Below, piece after piece: positions 1-6,310 of a stretch of 12,219 bases of DNA; within the stretch, counting starts at the first letter, position 1, and each line of letters opens with the position of its first letter. A program made the translations under genes and the position numbers. The notes beneath the pieces were generated by a model. That model was not told where the DNA came from, made no database searches, and saw only the letters and a program-made list of their open reading frames with translations. The stretch is from an uncultured Planctomycetaceae bacterium (lineage in GTDB: Bacteria; Planctomycetota; Planctomycetia; Pirellulales; JACPPG01): the NCBI GenBank assembly GCA_945957305.1, contig CAMFLN010000023.1, positions 1-12,219 on the forward strand. The letters are read 5' to 3'.

Positions 1-144
1 CAGCACCGTTCCGCCCACCAGGACCAACAGCGAAATGACCAAGCTGGCCGCGCGATCGTAAGCCGACACCGCCAGGGAAGACGTGGGCACATCCACGATC
101 CGCCGCGGCTTGCTTTTAGGCTTGGTGCTAGTCGTCGAGGCCAC
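1..144 (-). CDS. Hypothetical membrane protein, N-terminal 48 codons only
   Basis: The reading frame opens with GTG at 144 and stays open to the window edge. The start lies two bases past the TAA of the upstream gene on the same strand, so the two are probably co-transcribed and translationally coupled. The visible residues begin with a basic stretch rich in Ser, Thr, Lys and Arg (about 1-15). A short polar part ending in AYDRAAS follows, then a hydrophobic run (LVISLLVLVGGTVL) that is cut by the window edge and reads as the start of a membrane helix. A cytoplasmic N-terminus with a single inner-membrane anchor is the likely topology. I do not recognise the family, and the functional part lies outside the window. 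Placement behind a secreted repeat protein suggests a shared envelope role, which is inference only. Confidence 0.7.
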   Translation of the reverse strand, partial: MASTTSTKPKSKPRRIVDVPTSSLAVSAYDRAASLVISLLVLVGGTVL

Positions 145-146
145 GG

Positions 147-1781
147 TTATTCGTCCAGCTTGGCGTTGGGGCGAATCGCGAGAAACCAGTTCCGCCACTT
201 GCGCTGCGCCGCGGCTCGCCGGGCAGGGGTAAGGCTCTCGTTTTCGGCAGGGTTATCGAACGTGCGACTCATGAATTTCAATGCGTCTTCGGCGGCCAAA
301 AAAACATCGTCGTCTGGATCTGCCAGTGCCGCCAGGATTAATGGTGCGTTGTCCAAATCACGCGTCCGACCCAAGGCGGAGAGGGCTGCAACCCGCGCCG
401 CCGGGCTGTCGCTGCCGGCCACCGCGCGCAAGCGCATCGCCAACTTGCTCAATTCGGCCGGAGCCGCCTTCTCGACTTTGTCCTCCAAGCCTTCAACGGC
501 GCGCAAGTAATCCGGATGGCTCGGGTCTTCAATGGCCGACAGCAACGTCTCGGCCGGGCCGGCGAGCGGCTTTTGCCGTGCCTGCCCCATCCGTAGCTCG
601 ATATCGCTGCCGACCGGCAGTCCTCTTCCGGTCACCAAGGTTCCCGGCCCCAGATGGTGCACGCGTTCGATGCTTTTTCGGCTGGAACGCAACAGGAACA
701 GCAAGGCGAACGCCGTATCGACCTCTTGCCCCCAGCTGCCTTGCCAGAACCCACCCGGGGAAATCGTCTTCTCCAACATGTTCACGCCGTCGTCGTACCA
801 GGTTGACGGTTGAAACGGCGACGAGGACGCCAACTCGCGGAAGCTTTGATAACGCTCGAAGGCGTACAAGAAGTAGTGGGCATTTTGCGGAGGATTGATC
901 AGATAGTTCTCGCGCATCCAGGCGTCCCCCAGATCGAGCGCATGACCCATGTGATTCAGATCCAAGCGCGTCGAGACGGCCTTCGGGGCCGCCGCCGCGG
1001 CGGGCTTGCGCACGCGCTGCAAGGCGACCGGGACGCCCGCGCTGGGATCGAACTGCGCTCGCCGATATTGATAGTGATCGGCGCAGATATACAAACTGCC
1101 GAGGCCGGCGCTGGCCATGCTGTGCCGCGTCTCGGATTGTGCAACCAGGGTGTAGCTGCCGGGATCGTTCCCCTGATATCCCCAGCAACCGCTGGGATCC
1201 TGAGTGCGCATCAGCCAGCCAGCCACTTTATCCCACACGTCGGGCGGGGCAGGGAAACCGGCGTGCTCCAACTCCCACAGCGCGAGGACACAATATTGCG
1301 TCATCGACGTGTCGCCTGTCAGTCGCTCGCGATAGCCCCAACCACCATGCGGCTTTTGGATCGACAACAAATGGTCGAAGAGAGTTTTGATTTCGGCTTT
1401 ATGCTGGGCCGGATCGAGTTCGATCAGAAAAATAATTCCCAGGGCGACACTGTAAACGTCCAAAAATTCGAGCTTGGCCTTACTGGTCACAGCCTCGCGC
1501 ATTGATGCCAGGCCTTTTTGCACCATGGGATCGTCAGGCTTCACCTCTGCCTTGAGCAAAGTCAGGGCGAATAGCGCGTGGGCGCCGGGACGACCGTCTG
1601 TCGCCGTTTCCAGGTACTTCACTCCCTGGGCGACGAGCTTCTGCACCTGCGGGGACTTCGGCGTAAGCGCCCCTCGCGCGTGGCCGGGCGCCAGCACGCA
1701 CAAGCAGCAGCTCATGGCGCCAACCGCGGCACACCTGATGATGGCCCGGGAGTATATCAACGACCGAATCCTCGGCGACAA
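147..1781 (-). CDS. Secreted prenyltransferase/squalene-oxidase repeat protein with C-terminal HEAT-like segment
   Basis: The 544-residue reading frame starts at TTG 1781. An in-frame ATG lies at 1715 (residue 23), but starting there would remove the arginine-rich n-region and leave a poor signal peptide, so TTG is preferred. Residues 1-38 look like a signal peptide with a hydrophobic stretch around 18-31, placing the protein outside the cytoplasm. Repeats of the squalene-cyclase/prenyltransferase alpha-toroid type are visible: QKPHGGWGY at 142-150, QDPSGCWGYQG at 194-204, and GGFWQGSWGQEVDTAFALLF at 343-362. Residues about 455-505 form a HEAT-like helical pair with the pattern ARVAALSALG, LILAALADPDDDVFLAAEDAL. 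I do not see the DDTA-type catalytic motif of triterpene cyclases, so enzymatic cyclisation is unlikely and a binding or scaffold role is more plausible. The gene has its own promoter and leads into the membrane-protein gene two bases downstream. Confidence 0.85.
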   Translation of the reverse strand: MSPRIRSLIYSRAIIRCAAVGAMSCCLCVLAPGHARGALTPKSPQVQKLVAQGVKYLETATDGRPGAHALFALTLLKAEVKPDDPMVQKGLASMREAVTSKAKLEFLDVYSVALGIIFLIELDPAQHKAEIKTLFDHLLSIQKPHGGWGYRERLTGDTSMTQYCVLALWELEHAGFPAPPDVWDKVAGWLMRTQDPSGCWGYQGNDPGSYTLVAQSETRHSMASAGLGSLYICADHYQYRRAQFDPSAGVPVALQRVRKPAAAAAPKAVSTRLDLNHMGHALDLGDAWMRENYLINPPQNAHYFLYAFERYQSFRELASSSPFQPSTWYDDGVNMLEKTISPGGFWQGSWGQEVDTAFALLFLLRSSRKSIERVHHLGPGTLVTGRGLPVGSDIELRMGQARQKPLAGPAETLLSAIEDPSHPDYLRAVEGLEDKVEKAAPAELSKLAMRLRAVAGSDSPAARVAALSALGRTRDLDNAPLILAALADPDDDVFLAAEDALKFMSRTFDNPAENESLTPARRAAAQRKWRNWFLAIRPNAKLDE

Positions 1782-1882
1782 CCCATTTAGGCGAGACGCC
1801 GCCTATGCGACTGGGGCGATCGAGTTGGGGTGAACTTCCAGTAACCGTGAACGCAAAAAAATCGTCCGCGACCGCAAATTCG

Positions 1883-1912
1883 ATCCTATCCCCCCGCAAA
1901 GAGGAGTGTCAA
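1883..1912 (-). promoter_or_regulatory. Sigma70-like promoter of the prenyltransferase-repeat gene
   Basis: On the minus strand a perfect TTGACA (1907-1912) is followed after 18 bases by TAGGAT (1883-1888), which matches 4 of 6 positions of TATAAT. Transcription would start near 1876 and give a leader of about 95 bases before the TTG start at 1781. The leader contains a run of seven T. The match is seen directly; activity is inferred. Confidence 0.55.
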
Positions 1913-1940
1913 GGAAGTGTGCTGCACGCGAGTTTATGGC

Positions 1941-1985
1941 GCAAGAATTGAGCCCGGGAATGCCTTCCGGGCGCACGAATTGAGC
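1941..1985. repeat. Hairpin bracketed by a 13-base direct repeat; possible terminator
   Basis: The 13-mers at 1941-1953 (gcaagaattgagc) and 1973-1985 (gcacgaattgagc) differ at one base. Between and partly overlapping them is a hairpin, GCCCGGGAA / TTCCGGGC with loop TGCC and one bulged G (about 1952-1972). Eleven bases of the same word recur in inverted orientation at 2062-2072, across the stop codon of the phosphatase gene. On the minus strand this sits just past that gene's stop and could act as its terminator, although no long T-run follows the stem. Confidence 0.45.
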
Positions 1986-2063
1986 AAGCAATGGGAGCGA
2001 GGAAGAACTTCGTCAGGGCCGCGGCATGAAGAATCGCCGGACGCCTTGCGCGACAAGGAATGC

Positions 2064-3803
2064 TCAATTCTTCTGGCGGCCGAAGCACACTAGGCACATG
2101 TCGTCGCTTTGCGACCGCTGCCCGACGAACGTTTTCACGTCAGCCAATAGTAAGGATCCCAGTTGCTGCACACTTTCCGAAGACAGCTTCAGCCGGTCGC
2201 GCAGCCGCGTCAGGCCATACAGATCGTTCTTGGCATCCATGGCCTCGCTGAACCCATCGGTAAACAACGTCAGCGATTCGCCCGGTTGCAACTGCATGGT
2301 GTGCTGCTTGTATTCATAGTCAGCGTCGACCCCCAGCGGCACCCCGGCCAAATCTTCGCCGATGTCCTCGATCGTGCCGTCCGTGCGGCGCAGCAGCGGG
2401 GCCATGTGGCCGCCGTTGACCAGGCATACTTCGTGACTCTGCGGGTCCAACACTGCGATCACAATGGTGACAAAGCGGTCTTCCCAGCCGCTGGCGCTAA
2501 ACGCGGCGTTCAATCGGTTTAAAGCGCCATCGAGCGTCGGCTCGCTTGCCAGGCAGTAGCGTGTCTCGCTCGATAGCTTGGCCGTGAGCAGCGCGGCCGA
2601 GATCCCCTTTCCCGACACGTCGGCCAGAATCAACGCCAGACGCCCGCCCGGAAGAAACACGTAGTCGAAATAGTCGCCGCCGACCTGGTTGGCCGGTTCG
2701 TAGAAGTCAAAAAATTCGTAGCCCTCGACACGGGGCGGCGCGCTCGGCAGAAAACCTTGCTGTACCTTGTGCGCCAGTGAGAGGTCGTATTCGAGCGCCT
2801 GTTGGCGCAGCGCGGCCTCGTGCAGTTGCGCATTTTCCAGGGCGAAGGCCGCTTGCCCTGCGACGCTAGCGAGCACTTCCAAATCCTCGGACTGAAAGCG
2901 GCTACGCTGGTCGAGCGTGTCGATCTGGATGGCGCCCAGCGCGCGTCCTTTGCTGTCGACCAGCGGCGCGCACATCATCGAGCGGATGCGGAAATCGGCG
3001 ATGCTCTGGCTTGAATCAAAACGTTCGTCGCTCGCGGCGTCGGCCGAGAGGATCGCCTGCTTTCCCTCCATCACCTGGCTGATGATGGTCCGGCTGATGC
3101 GAATCGTCTCTTCGTCCCCTGGGCGGCGATGCTTGACGGCCTTGGGGATCAGCGGCCCTTTTTCGCGCTCTTGCAGCACGACGAAGCCACGGTCGGCCTG
3201 TAAAAATACCTTGAACAAACTATCCAGCAGCTTGGGCAACACCTGATCCACGCTGATGGCCGAAGCGAGACTGTTGTTGATCTCCAACAAAGCTTTCAGC
3301 TTGGCCTCGGCATTGACCGTGTAACGCTGCCCTTCGCGCGATTTGTCGAGATCGAGCTTCGACATCACGGTCGAACCGCTCAGGGGGCCGCCGTCGTCGA
3401 CCATTTCGGCCACGGCCGAATCGACCGCGCCCGGCTGGTGCGCCCGTCCGCGATGGAACGTGAAGAGCAAGTCGCAAATCTTGATACGGTCGTTATCTTC
3501 GAGCCGGTGCCGATCGCGGATTTGTTCGCCATTGACGAACGTGCCGTTGCGGCTTTTCAGATCTTCGACATAGAAATTGGAGTCGATGACCAGGATCTGT
3601 GCATGCTGGCGACTGACCGCGCCCACATCGAGAACGATGTCGCAATCCGGATGGCGCCCCAAAATGGCCTTTTCTCCCTGGATGGGAAACTGTTGGCCGG
3701 GGGTCATTCCCTTGAGAACTTGTAGTACGGCCATGAGTGAGTCGGGCCAGGGCAAGAGGACGCCCCCATTCCACGCCAGCCGAATCGCGGGGTAACGATT
3801 CAT
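2064..3803 (-). CDS. FHA-GAF-SpoIIE-type PP2C protein phosphatase
   Basis: This is a cytoplasmic signalling protein that should dephosphorylate Ser/Thr-phosphorylated partners under control of two sensor domains. With the 579-codon start, an FHA phosphothreonine-binding domain covers about 27-115 (GRH 49-51, SRQH 64-67, SRNGTFVNG 84-92). A GAF domain covers about 170-325. A linker helix ending in VQQGFLP (347-353) precedes a PPM/SpoIIE phosphatase domain at about 358-578. The metal-binding acidic residues expected of an active enzyme are all present: GGDYFD 375-380, DVSGKG 395-400, TDG 515-517 and SDD 566-568; NGGH is at 463-466. An ATG at 3734 (residue 24, MAVLQVLKG) lies right before the FHA fold and may be the true start; neither site has a clear ribosome-binding site. 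No membrane segment is visible. The gene has its own promoter and is divergent from the oxidoreductase gene. Confidence 0.92.
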   Translation of the reverse strand: MNRYPAIRLAWNGGVLLPWPDSLMAVLQVLKGMTPGQQFPIQGEKAILGRHPDCDIVLDVGAVSRQHAQILVIDSNFYVEDLKSRNGTFVNGEQIRDRHRLEDNDRIKICDLLFTFHRGRAHQPGAVDSAVAEMVDDGGPLSGSTVMSKLDLDKSREGQRYTVNAEAKLKALLEINNSLASAISVDQVLPKLLDSLFKVFLQADRGFVVLQEREKGPLIPKAVKHRRPGDEETIRISRTIISQVMEGKQAILSADAASDERFDSSQSIADFRIRSMMCAPLVDSKGRALGAIQIDTLDQRSRFQSEDLEVLASVAGQAAFALENAQLHEAALRQQALEYDLSLAHKVQQGFLPSAPPRVEGYEFFDFYEPANQVGGDYFDYVFLPGGRLALILADVSGKGISAALLTAKLSSETRYCLASEPTLDGALNRLNAAFSASGWEDRFVTIVIAVLDPQSHEVCLVNGGHMAPLLRRTDGTIEDIGEDLAGVPLGVDADYEYKQHTMQLQPGESLTLFTDGFSEAMDAKNDLYGLTRLRDRLKLSSESVQQLGSLLLADVKTFVGQRSQSDDMCLVCFGRQKN

Positions 3804-3845
3804 GCGCAGTGTCGGAGCAAAGCCCGACGGGACGCTTACGCAGCG

Positions 3846-3875
3846 ATTTTACGGGGGACGCTCCGGGGGCGTCAA
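3846..3875 (-). promoter_or_regulatory. Sigma70-like promoter of the FHA-GAF-phosphatase gene
   Basis: On the minus strand TTGACG (3870-3875, 5 of 6 to consensus) is separated by 18 bases from TAAAAT (3846-3851, 5 of 6). The predicted start near 3839 gives a leader of about 36 bases to the ATG at 3803 or about 105 bases to the ATG at 3734, so it does not decide between the two starts. No equally good promoter was found for the divergent oxidoreductase in the 276-base gap. Confidence 0.6.
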
Positions 3876-4079
3876 CGGGCCGCATCGTGACATAATCGGA
3901 CGGATTCTACCGCAAGCGTCGTGGCGGTTTGCTTGACGATCCGCCGGCAACGGACGAGACTTGCCGTCCACGCAGGCAACCGTCGAGCAACTTTCGGCTC
4001 CTATTTCGGGCATCTTGCTTGATCAATATTCAGTAGAGGTCGGGGACCGTTCCTGCGCCTAAAGAAAAAGGAACCGAAA

Positions 4080-5174
4080 ATGGCAAAAATTGGCGTCGGA
4101 CTGGTGGGAAGTCAATTCATCACCACGCAGCACTACGAAGCCCTGCAGCATGTGTCGGACGCCGAGGTGCTGGCCGTCGCCTCGCCCACGATCGATCACG
4201 TCCGCGGCTTCGCCGAAAAACGGCACATCCCGCGCTGGTTCGTCGACTATCGCGAGATGTACGAGATGCCCGAGATCCAGTTGGTCGTTCTCGGTCTGCC
4301 GAACTATCTGCATTGCGATGCGGTAGTACAGGCGGCCGCGGCGGGCAAGCACGTCGTCCTGGAAAAGCCGATGGCCATGAACCTGGCCGAATGCGATCAG
4401 ATGATCGAGGCCTGCCGCAAGGCGAACGTGAAATTGATGTACGCCGAAGAGTTGTGCTTCGCCCCCAAGTACACGCGGCTGAAGCAACTGGTTGATTCCG
4501 GGTCGCTTGGCAAGCCGCACCTGGTCAAGCAAATGGAAAAGCACAGCGGCCCGCACACCGCCTGGTTCTATGACACGAACCTTTCAGGCGGAGGAGTCGC
4601 GCTCGACATGGGCTGCCATGCCATCGAGTTCTTTCGCTGGCTGATGTCGGGCCCTGATTGCGCGAACCGCCCCCGCGCTACGAGTGTCTACGCCCAGATG
4701 GGCACGTACGTACACAGTGACAAGACGCGGGCCGATGACGAGTCGCTGATCATCGTGGAATTTGAAAACGGTTGCGTGGGATTGGCCGAAGAAAGCTGGG
4801 CCAAACTCGGCGGCATGGATGATCGCGCCGAGGTCTACGGTTCGGCAGGGCATGCCTACGCCGATCTGCTGCGCGGCAACTCGATCCACACCTACTCCGA
4901 GCGTGGTTACGACTACGCCGTGGAGAAGGCCAGCCAAACCGCTGGGTGGAGTTTTACGATCTATGAAGAGAATTGGAACTACGGGTTCCCGCAGGAGATG
5001 GCCCACTTCGTCGAATGCGTGCGCGACGATAAGCATCCGATCGTGACAGGCGAGGACGGTCGCGCGACGCTCGAGATCATCATGGCGGCCTACGCCTCGG
5101 CCGGCACCGGCAAGAAAATTTCCTTGCCGTTCAAGACCGATGCGAAAAAACCGATCGACCTGTGGCGCCCGTAG
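4080..5174 (+). CDS. Gfo/Idh/MocA family NAD(P)-dependent oxidoreductase
   Basis: The 364-residue protein has the two-domain layout and usual length of the family, which oxidises or reduces sugars, inositols and related polyols. The N-terminal Rossmann fold begins with KIGVGLVGSQF (3-13), carrying the glycine-rich dinucleotide loop. PNYLH (74-78) and LEKPMAMNL (94-102) hold the conserved EKP motif whose lysine contacts cofactor and substrate. The C-terminal domain has GGGVALDMGCHAIEFF (170-185), with the catalytic-type histidine at 180. The start is well supported by AAAGGA at 4067-4072, seven bases before the ATG. There is no signal or Tat peptide, so it is cytoplasmic, unlike the many exported planctomycete members. 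The substrate cannot be told from sequence, and the neighbours (phosphatase, methyltransferase-like gene) do not indicate a pathway. Confidence 0.92.
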   Translation: MAKIGVGLVGSQFITTQHYEALQHVSDAEVLAVASPTIDHVRGFAEKRHIPRWFVDYREMYEMPEIQLVVLGLPNYLHCDAVVQAAAAGKHVVLEKPMAMNLAECDQMIEACRKANVKLMYAEELCFAPKYTRLKQLVDSGSLGKPHLVKQMEKHSGPHTAWFYDTNLSGGGVALDMGCHAIEFFRWLMSGPDCANRPRATSVYAQMGTYVHSDKTRADDESLIIVEFENGCVGLAEESWAKLGGMDDRAEVYGSAGHAYADLLRGNSIHTYSERGYDYAVEKASQTAGWSFTIYEENWNYGFPQEMAHFVECVRDDKHPIVTGEDGRATLEIIMAAYASAGTGKKISLPFKTDAKKPIDLWRP

Positions 5175-5180
5175 TTCAGA

Positions 5181-5217
5181 ACGCAAATATCCGCAGATGA
5201 CGCAGAAAGTGCAGATG
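5181..5217. repeat. Intergenic repeat-like segment after the oxidoreductase gene
   Basis: The segment holds related words such as CCGCAGATGACGCAGA and GTGCAGATG, with GCAGATG occurring twice (5193-5199 and 5211-5217). Sequence of the type 'ccgcagatgacgcaga' resembles short dispersed intergenic repeats that I recall from planctomycete and verrucomicrobial genomes. Only one copy is in this window, so the repeat status rests on recognition. The rest of the gap to 5332 shows a weak TGGGAA/TTCCCA inverted pair (about 5216-5248) and no clear promoter. Confidence 0.35.
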
Positions 5218-5332
5218 GGAAGTAAAGAATCCGTATGCGCATTTCCCACGTCGTGACCGTTGTGCCGTCGTGGTTACTTTTGCCGCGTGGCCACCGGGTG
5301 CCTGCCCCCTCGCCACGATATCCGCCGCGCCC

Positions 5333-6007
5333 ATGAAACTTGCAGACGTCATTCCCTGGGGGCGATCGTTCGACGAGTATCGAGCGATGTTTGCGCTCTC
5401 GGAGGAGGATCTCGCCGGCCGGATTCTGGGCTGTGGTGATGGGCCGGCCAGCTTCAACGCCGAGGCCACCGCTGCAGGACACAAGATCGTTTCTTGCGAT
5501 CCCATCTACGCCTTTAGCGGTCCACAGATCGAGGCGCGCGTGCAGCAGTGTTACCCGGCGATGATCGCGCAGGTGAAAGCGCAGCCGGAGAATTTTCTTT
5601 GGGACTTCTTTCGCGATCCCGAGCAGCTGGTCGAATACCGACTGGCGGCGATGCGGCGATTTCTGGCGGATTATGATGCCGGCCGTGCGACCGGCCGCTA
5701 CGTCACGGCCGCGCTGCCGCGTTTGCCGTTTGCCGATCGGGCGTTTGAACTGGCGCTCTGCTCGCACTTCTTGTTTCTTTACTCAGCGCATTTCGACGCC
5801 GAGTTTCACTGCCGCGCAATACACGAATTGCTGCGCGTCGCGAGAGAAGTACGCGTGTTCCCACTGTTAGACCTCGATTGCCGACGTAGCGTTCACGTCG
5901 AGCCGGTGCGGGAACATCTAGAGATCGAGGGCTTCCGCGTTGAGGTCGTTCGCGTGTCCTACGAGTTTCAACGGGGTGGGAACGAGATGCTACGAATCCA
6001 GCGCTAA
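5333..6007 (+). CDS. Class I SAM-dependent methyltransferase-like protein
   Basis: The frame can open at GTG 5270, but ATG 5333 gives a 224-residue protein beginning right at the first structured segment (MKLADVIPWGRSFDEYRAMF), so it is preferred; neither start has a clear ribosome-binding site. ILGCGDGPASF (31-41) is a glycine-rich SAM-binding loop. Sixteen residues later CDPIY (55-59) supplies the acidic residue expected to hold the SAM ribose. LPFADRAFELALCSHFLFLY (131-150) matches the later strand plus helix of the fold. The stretch between is long and charged and may form a lid. The end, GGNEMLRIQR, is compact with no added domain. The substrate is unknown. The protein is probably cytoplasmic, and it lies 158 bases after the oxidoreductase gene on the same strand, possibly co-transcribed. 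Confidence 0.75.
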   Translation: MKLADVIPWGRSFDEYRAMFALSEEDLAGRILGCGDGPASFNAEATAAGHKIVSCDPIYAFSGPQIEARVQQCYPAMIAQVKAQPENFLWDFFRDPEQLVEYRLAAMRRFLADYDAGRATGRYVTAALPRLPFADRAFELALCSHFLFLYSAHFDAEFHCRAIHELLRVAREVRVFPLLDLDCRRSVHVEPVREHLEIEGFRVEVVRVSYEFQRGGNEMLRIQR

Positions 6008-6116
6008 GAACCCGTCGGGTGGCCCGCTAAGGCGATTCCGGGATTTTCGAGGCGGGGAACCTCATTTTCTCGGGCGCCATACGCTTTGTTTGTTCGAACA
6101 GACAGGCGCCTGCGGC

Positions 6117-6140
6117 GCACGGACAACGAGTTGTCCGTGC
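6117..6140. repeat. Palindromic repeat with 11-base arms
   Basis: GCACGGACAAC (6117-6127) and GTTGTCCGTGC (6130-6140) are perfect inverted copies separated by GA. In RNA they would form a stem of 9 to 10 pairs with a tiny loop. No T-run follows, so a simple intrinsic terminator is not supported. The word resembles dispersed palindromic elements I recall from planctomycete intergenic regions. It lies about 170 bases upstream of the guaB start. Confidence 0.6.
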
Positions 6141-6297
6141 CACCCTGTGGACCACACGGTATGCATTTTTGCGGCTGCTTTTGGCGTCACTGGGGTTTAC
6201 GGCTTCACTCCTGCATCGTCCCGCCCCTAGGCGGATCGGCGGCAAAACCTCATAATACGGGGCTACCGATACAGTCGGATCGCTAGCCCCCACCTCC

Positions 6298-6302
6298 GGA
6301 GG
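6298..6302 (+). promoter_or_regulatory. guaB ribosome-binding site inside a palindrome
   Basis: GGAGG lies eight bases before the ATG at 6311 and is the strongest Shine-Dalgarno match in the window. It forms the right half of a perfect 12-base palindrome ACCTCCGGAGGT (6292-6303), so an anti-Shine-Dalgarno-like CCTCC lies directly next to it. The absence of a loop makes an intramolecular hairpin weak. Confidence 0.65.
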
Positions 6303-6310
6303 TTGCCGCC

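Larger units (their letters stand above)
6008..6310 (+). other. Non-coding leader upstream of guaB
   Basis: I find no convincing gene in these 303 bases. They hold a small CCCG-T-CGGG inverted repeat just after the methyltransferase stop, the palindrome TGTTCGAACA (6091-6100), the larger inverted repeat at 6117-6140, a possible -10 box CATAAT (6251-6256) with no good -35, and the guaB ribosome-binding site. GGGTGGC (6017-6023) is matched in inverted form by GCCACCC (6139-6145), so 6017-6145 may be one repeat unit. No known purine riboswitch core was recognised. Confidence 0.45.

Noticed and set aside
810..1505. Plus-strand open frame of 231 codons opposite the prenyltransferase-repeat gene
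   Set aside because: It lies wholly inside the opposite-strand gene, which has clear family repeats, a signal peptide and a promoter. The frame is a by-product of high GC and has no recognisable motif.
4015..4035. TTGCTT followed by AT-rich sequence as a promoter for the oxidoreductase
   Set aside because: No acceptable -10 box lies 16-18 bases downstream of TTGCTT, so I do not list it as a feature.
4584..5249. Minus-strand frame of 221 codons opposite the oxidoreductase
   Set aside because: It is antisense to a well-supported gene, and its first residues come from the intergenic repeat-like segment, a common source of false small genes.
6091..6100. TGTTCGAACA as a LexA/SOS box
   Set aside because: It resembles part of a Gram-positive LexA site, but the sequence context does not fit and guaB is not an SOS gene; it is more likely part of the surrounding palindromic element.
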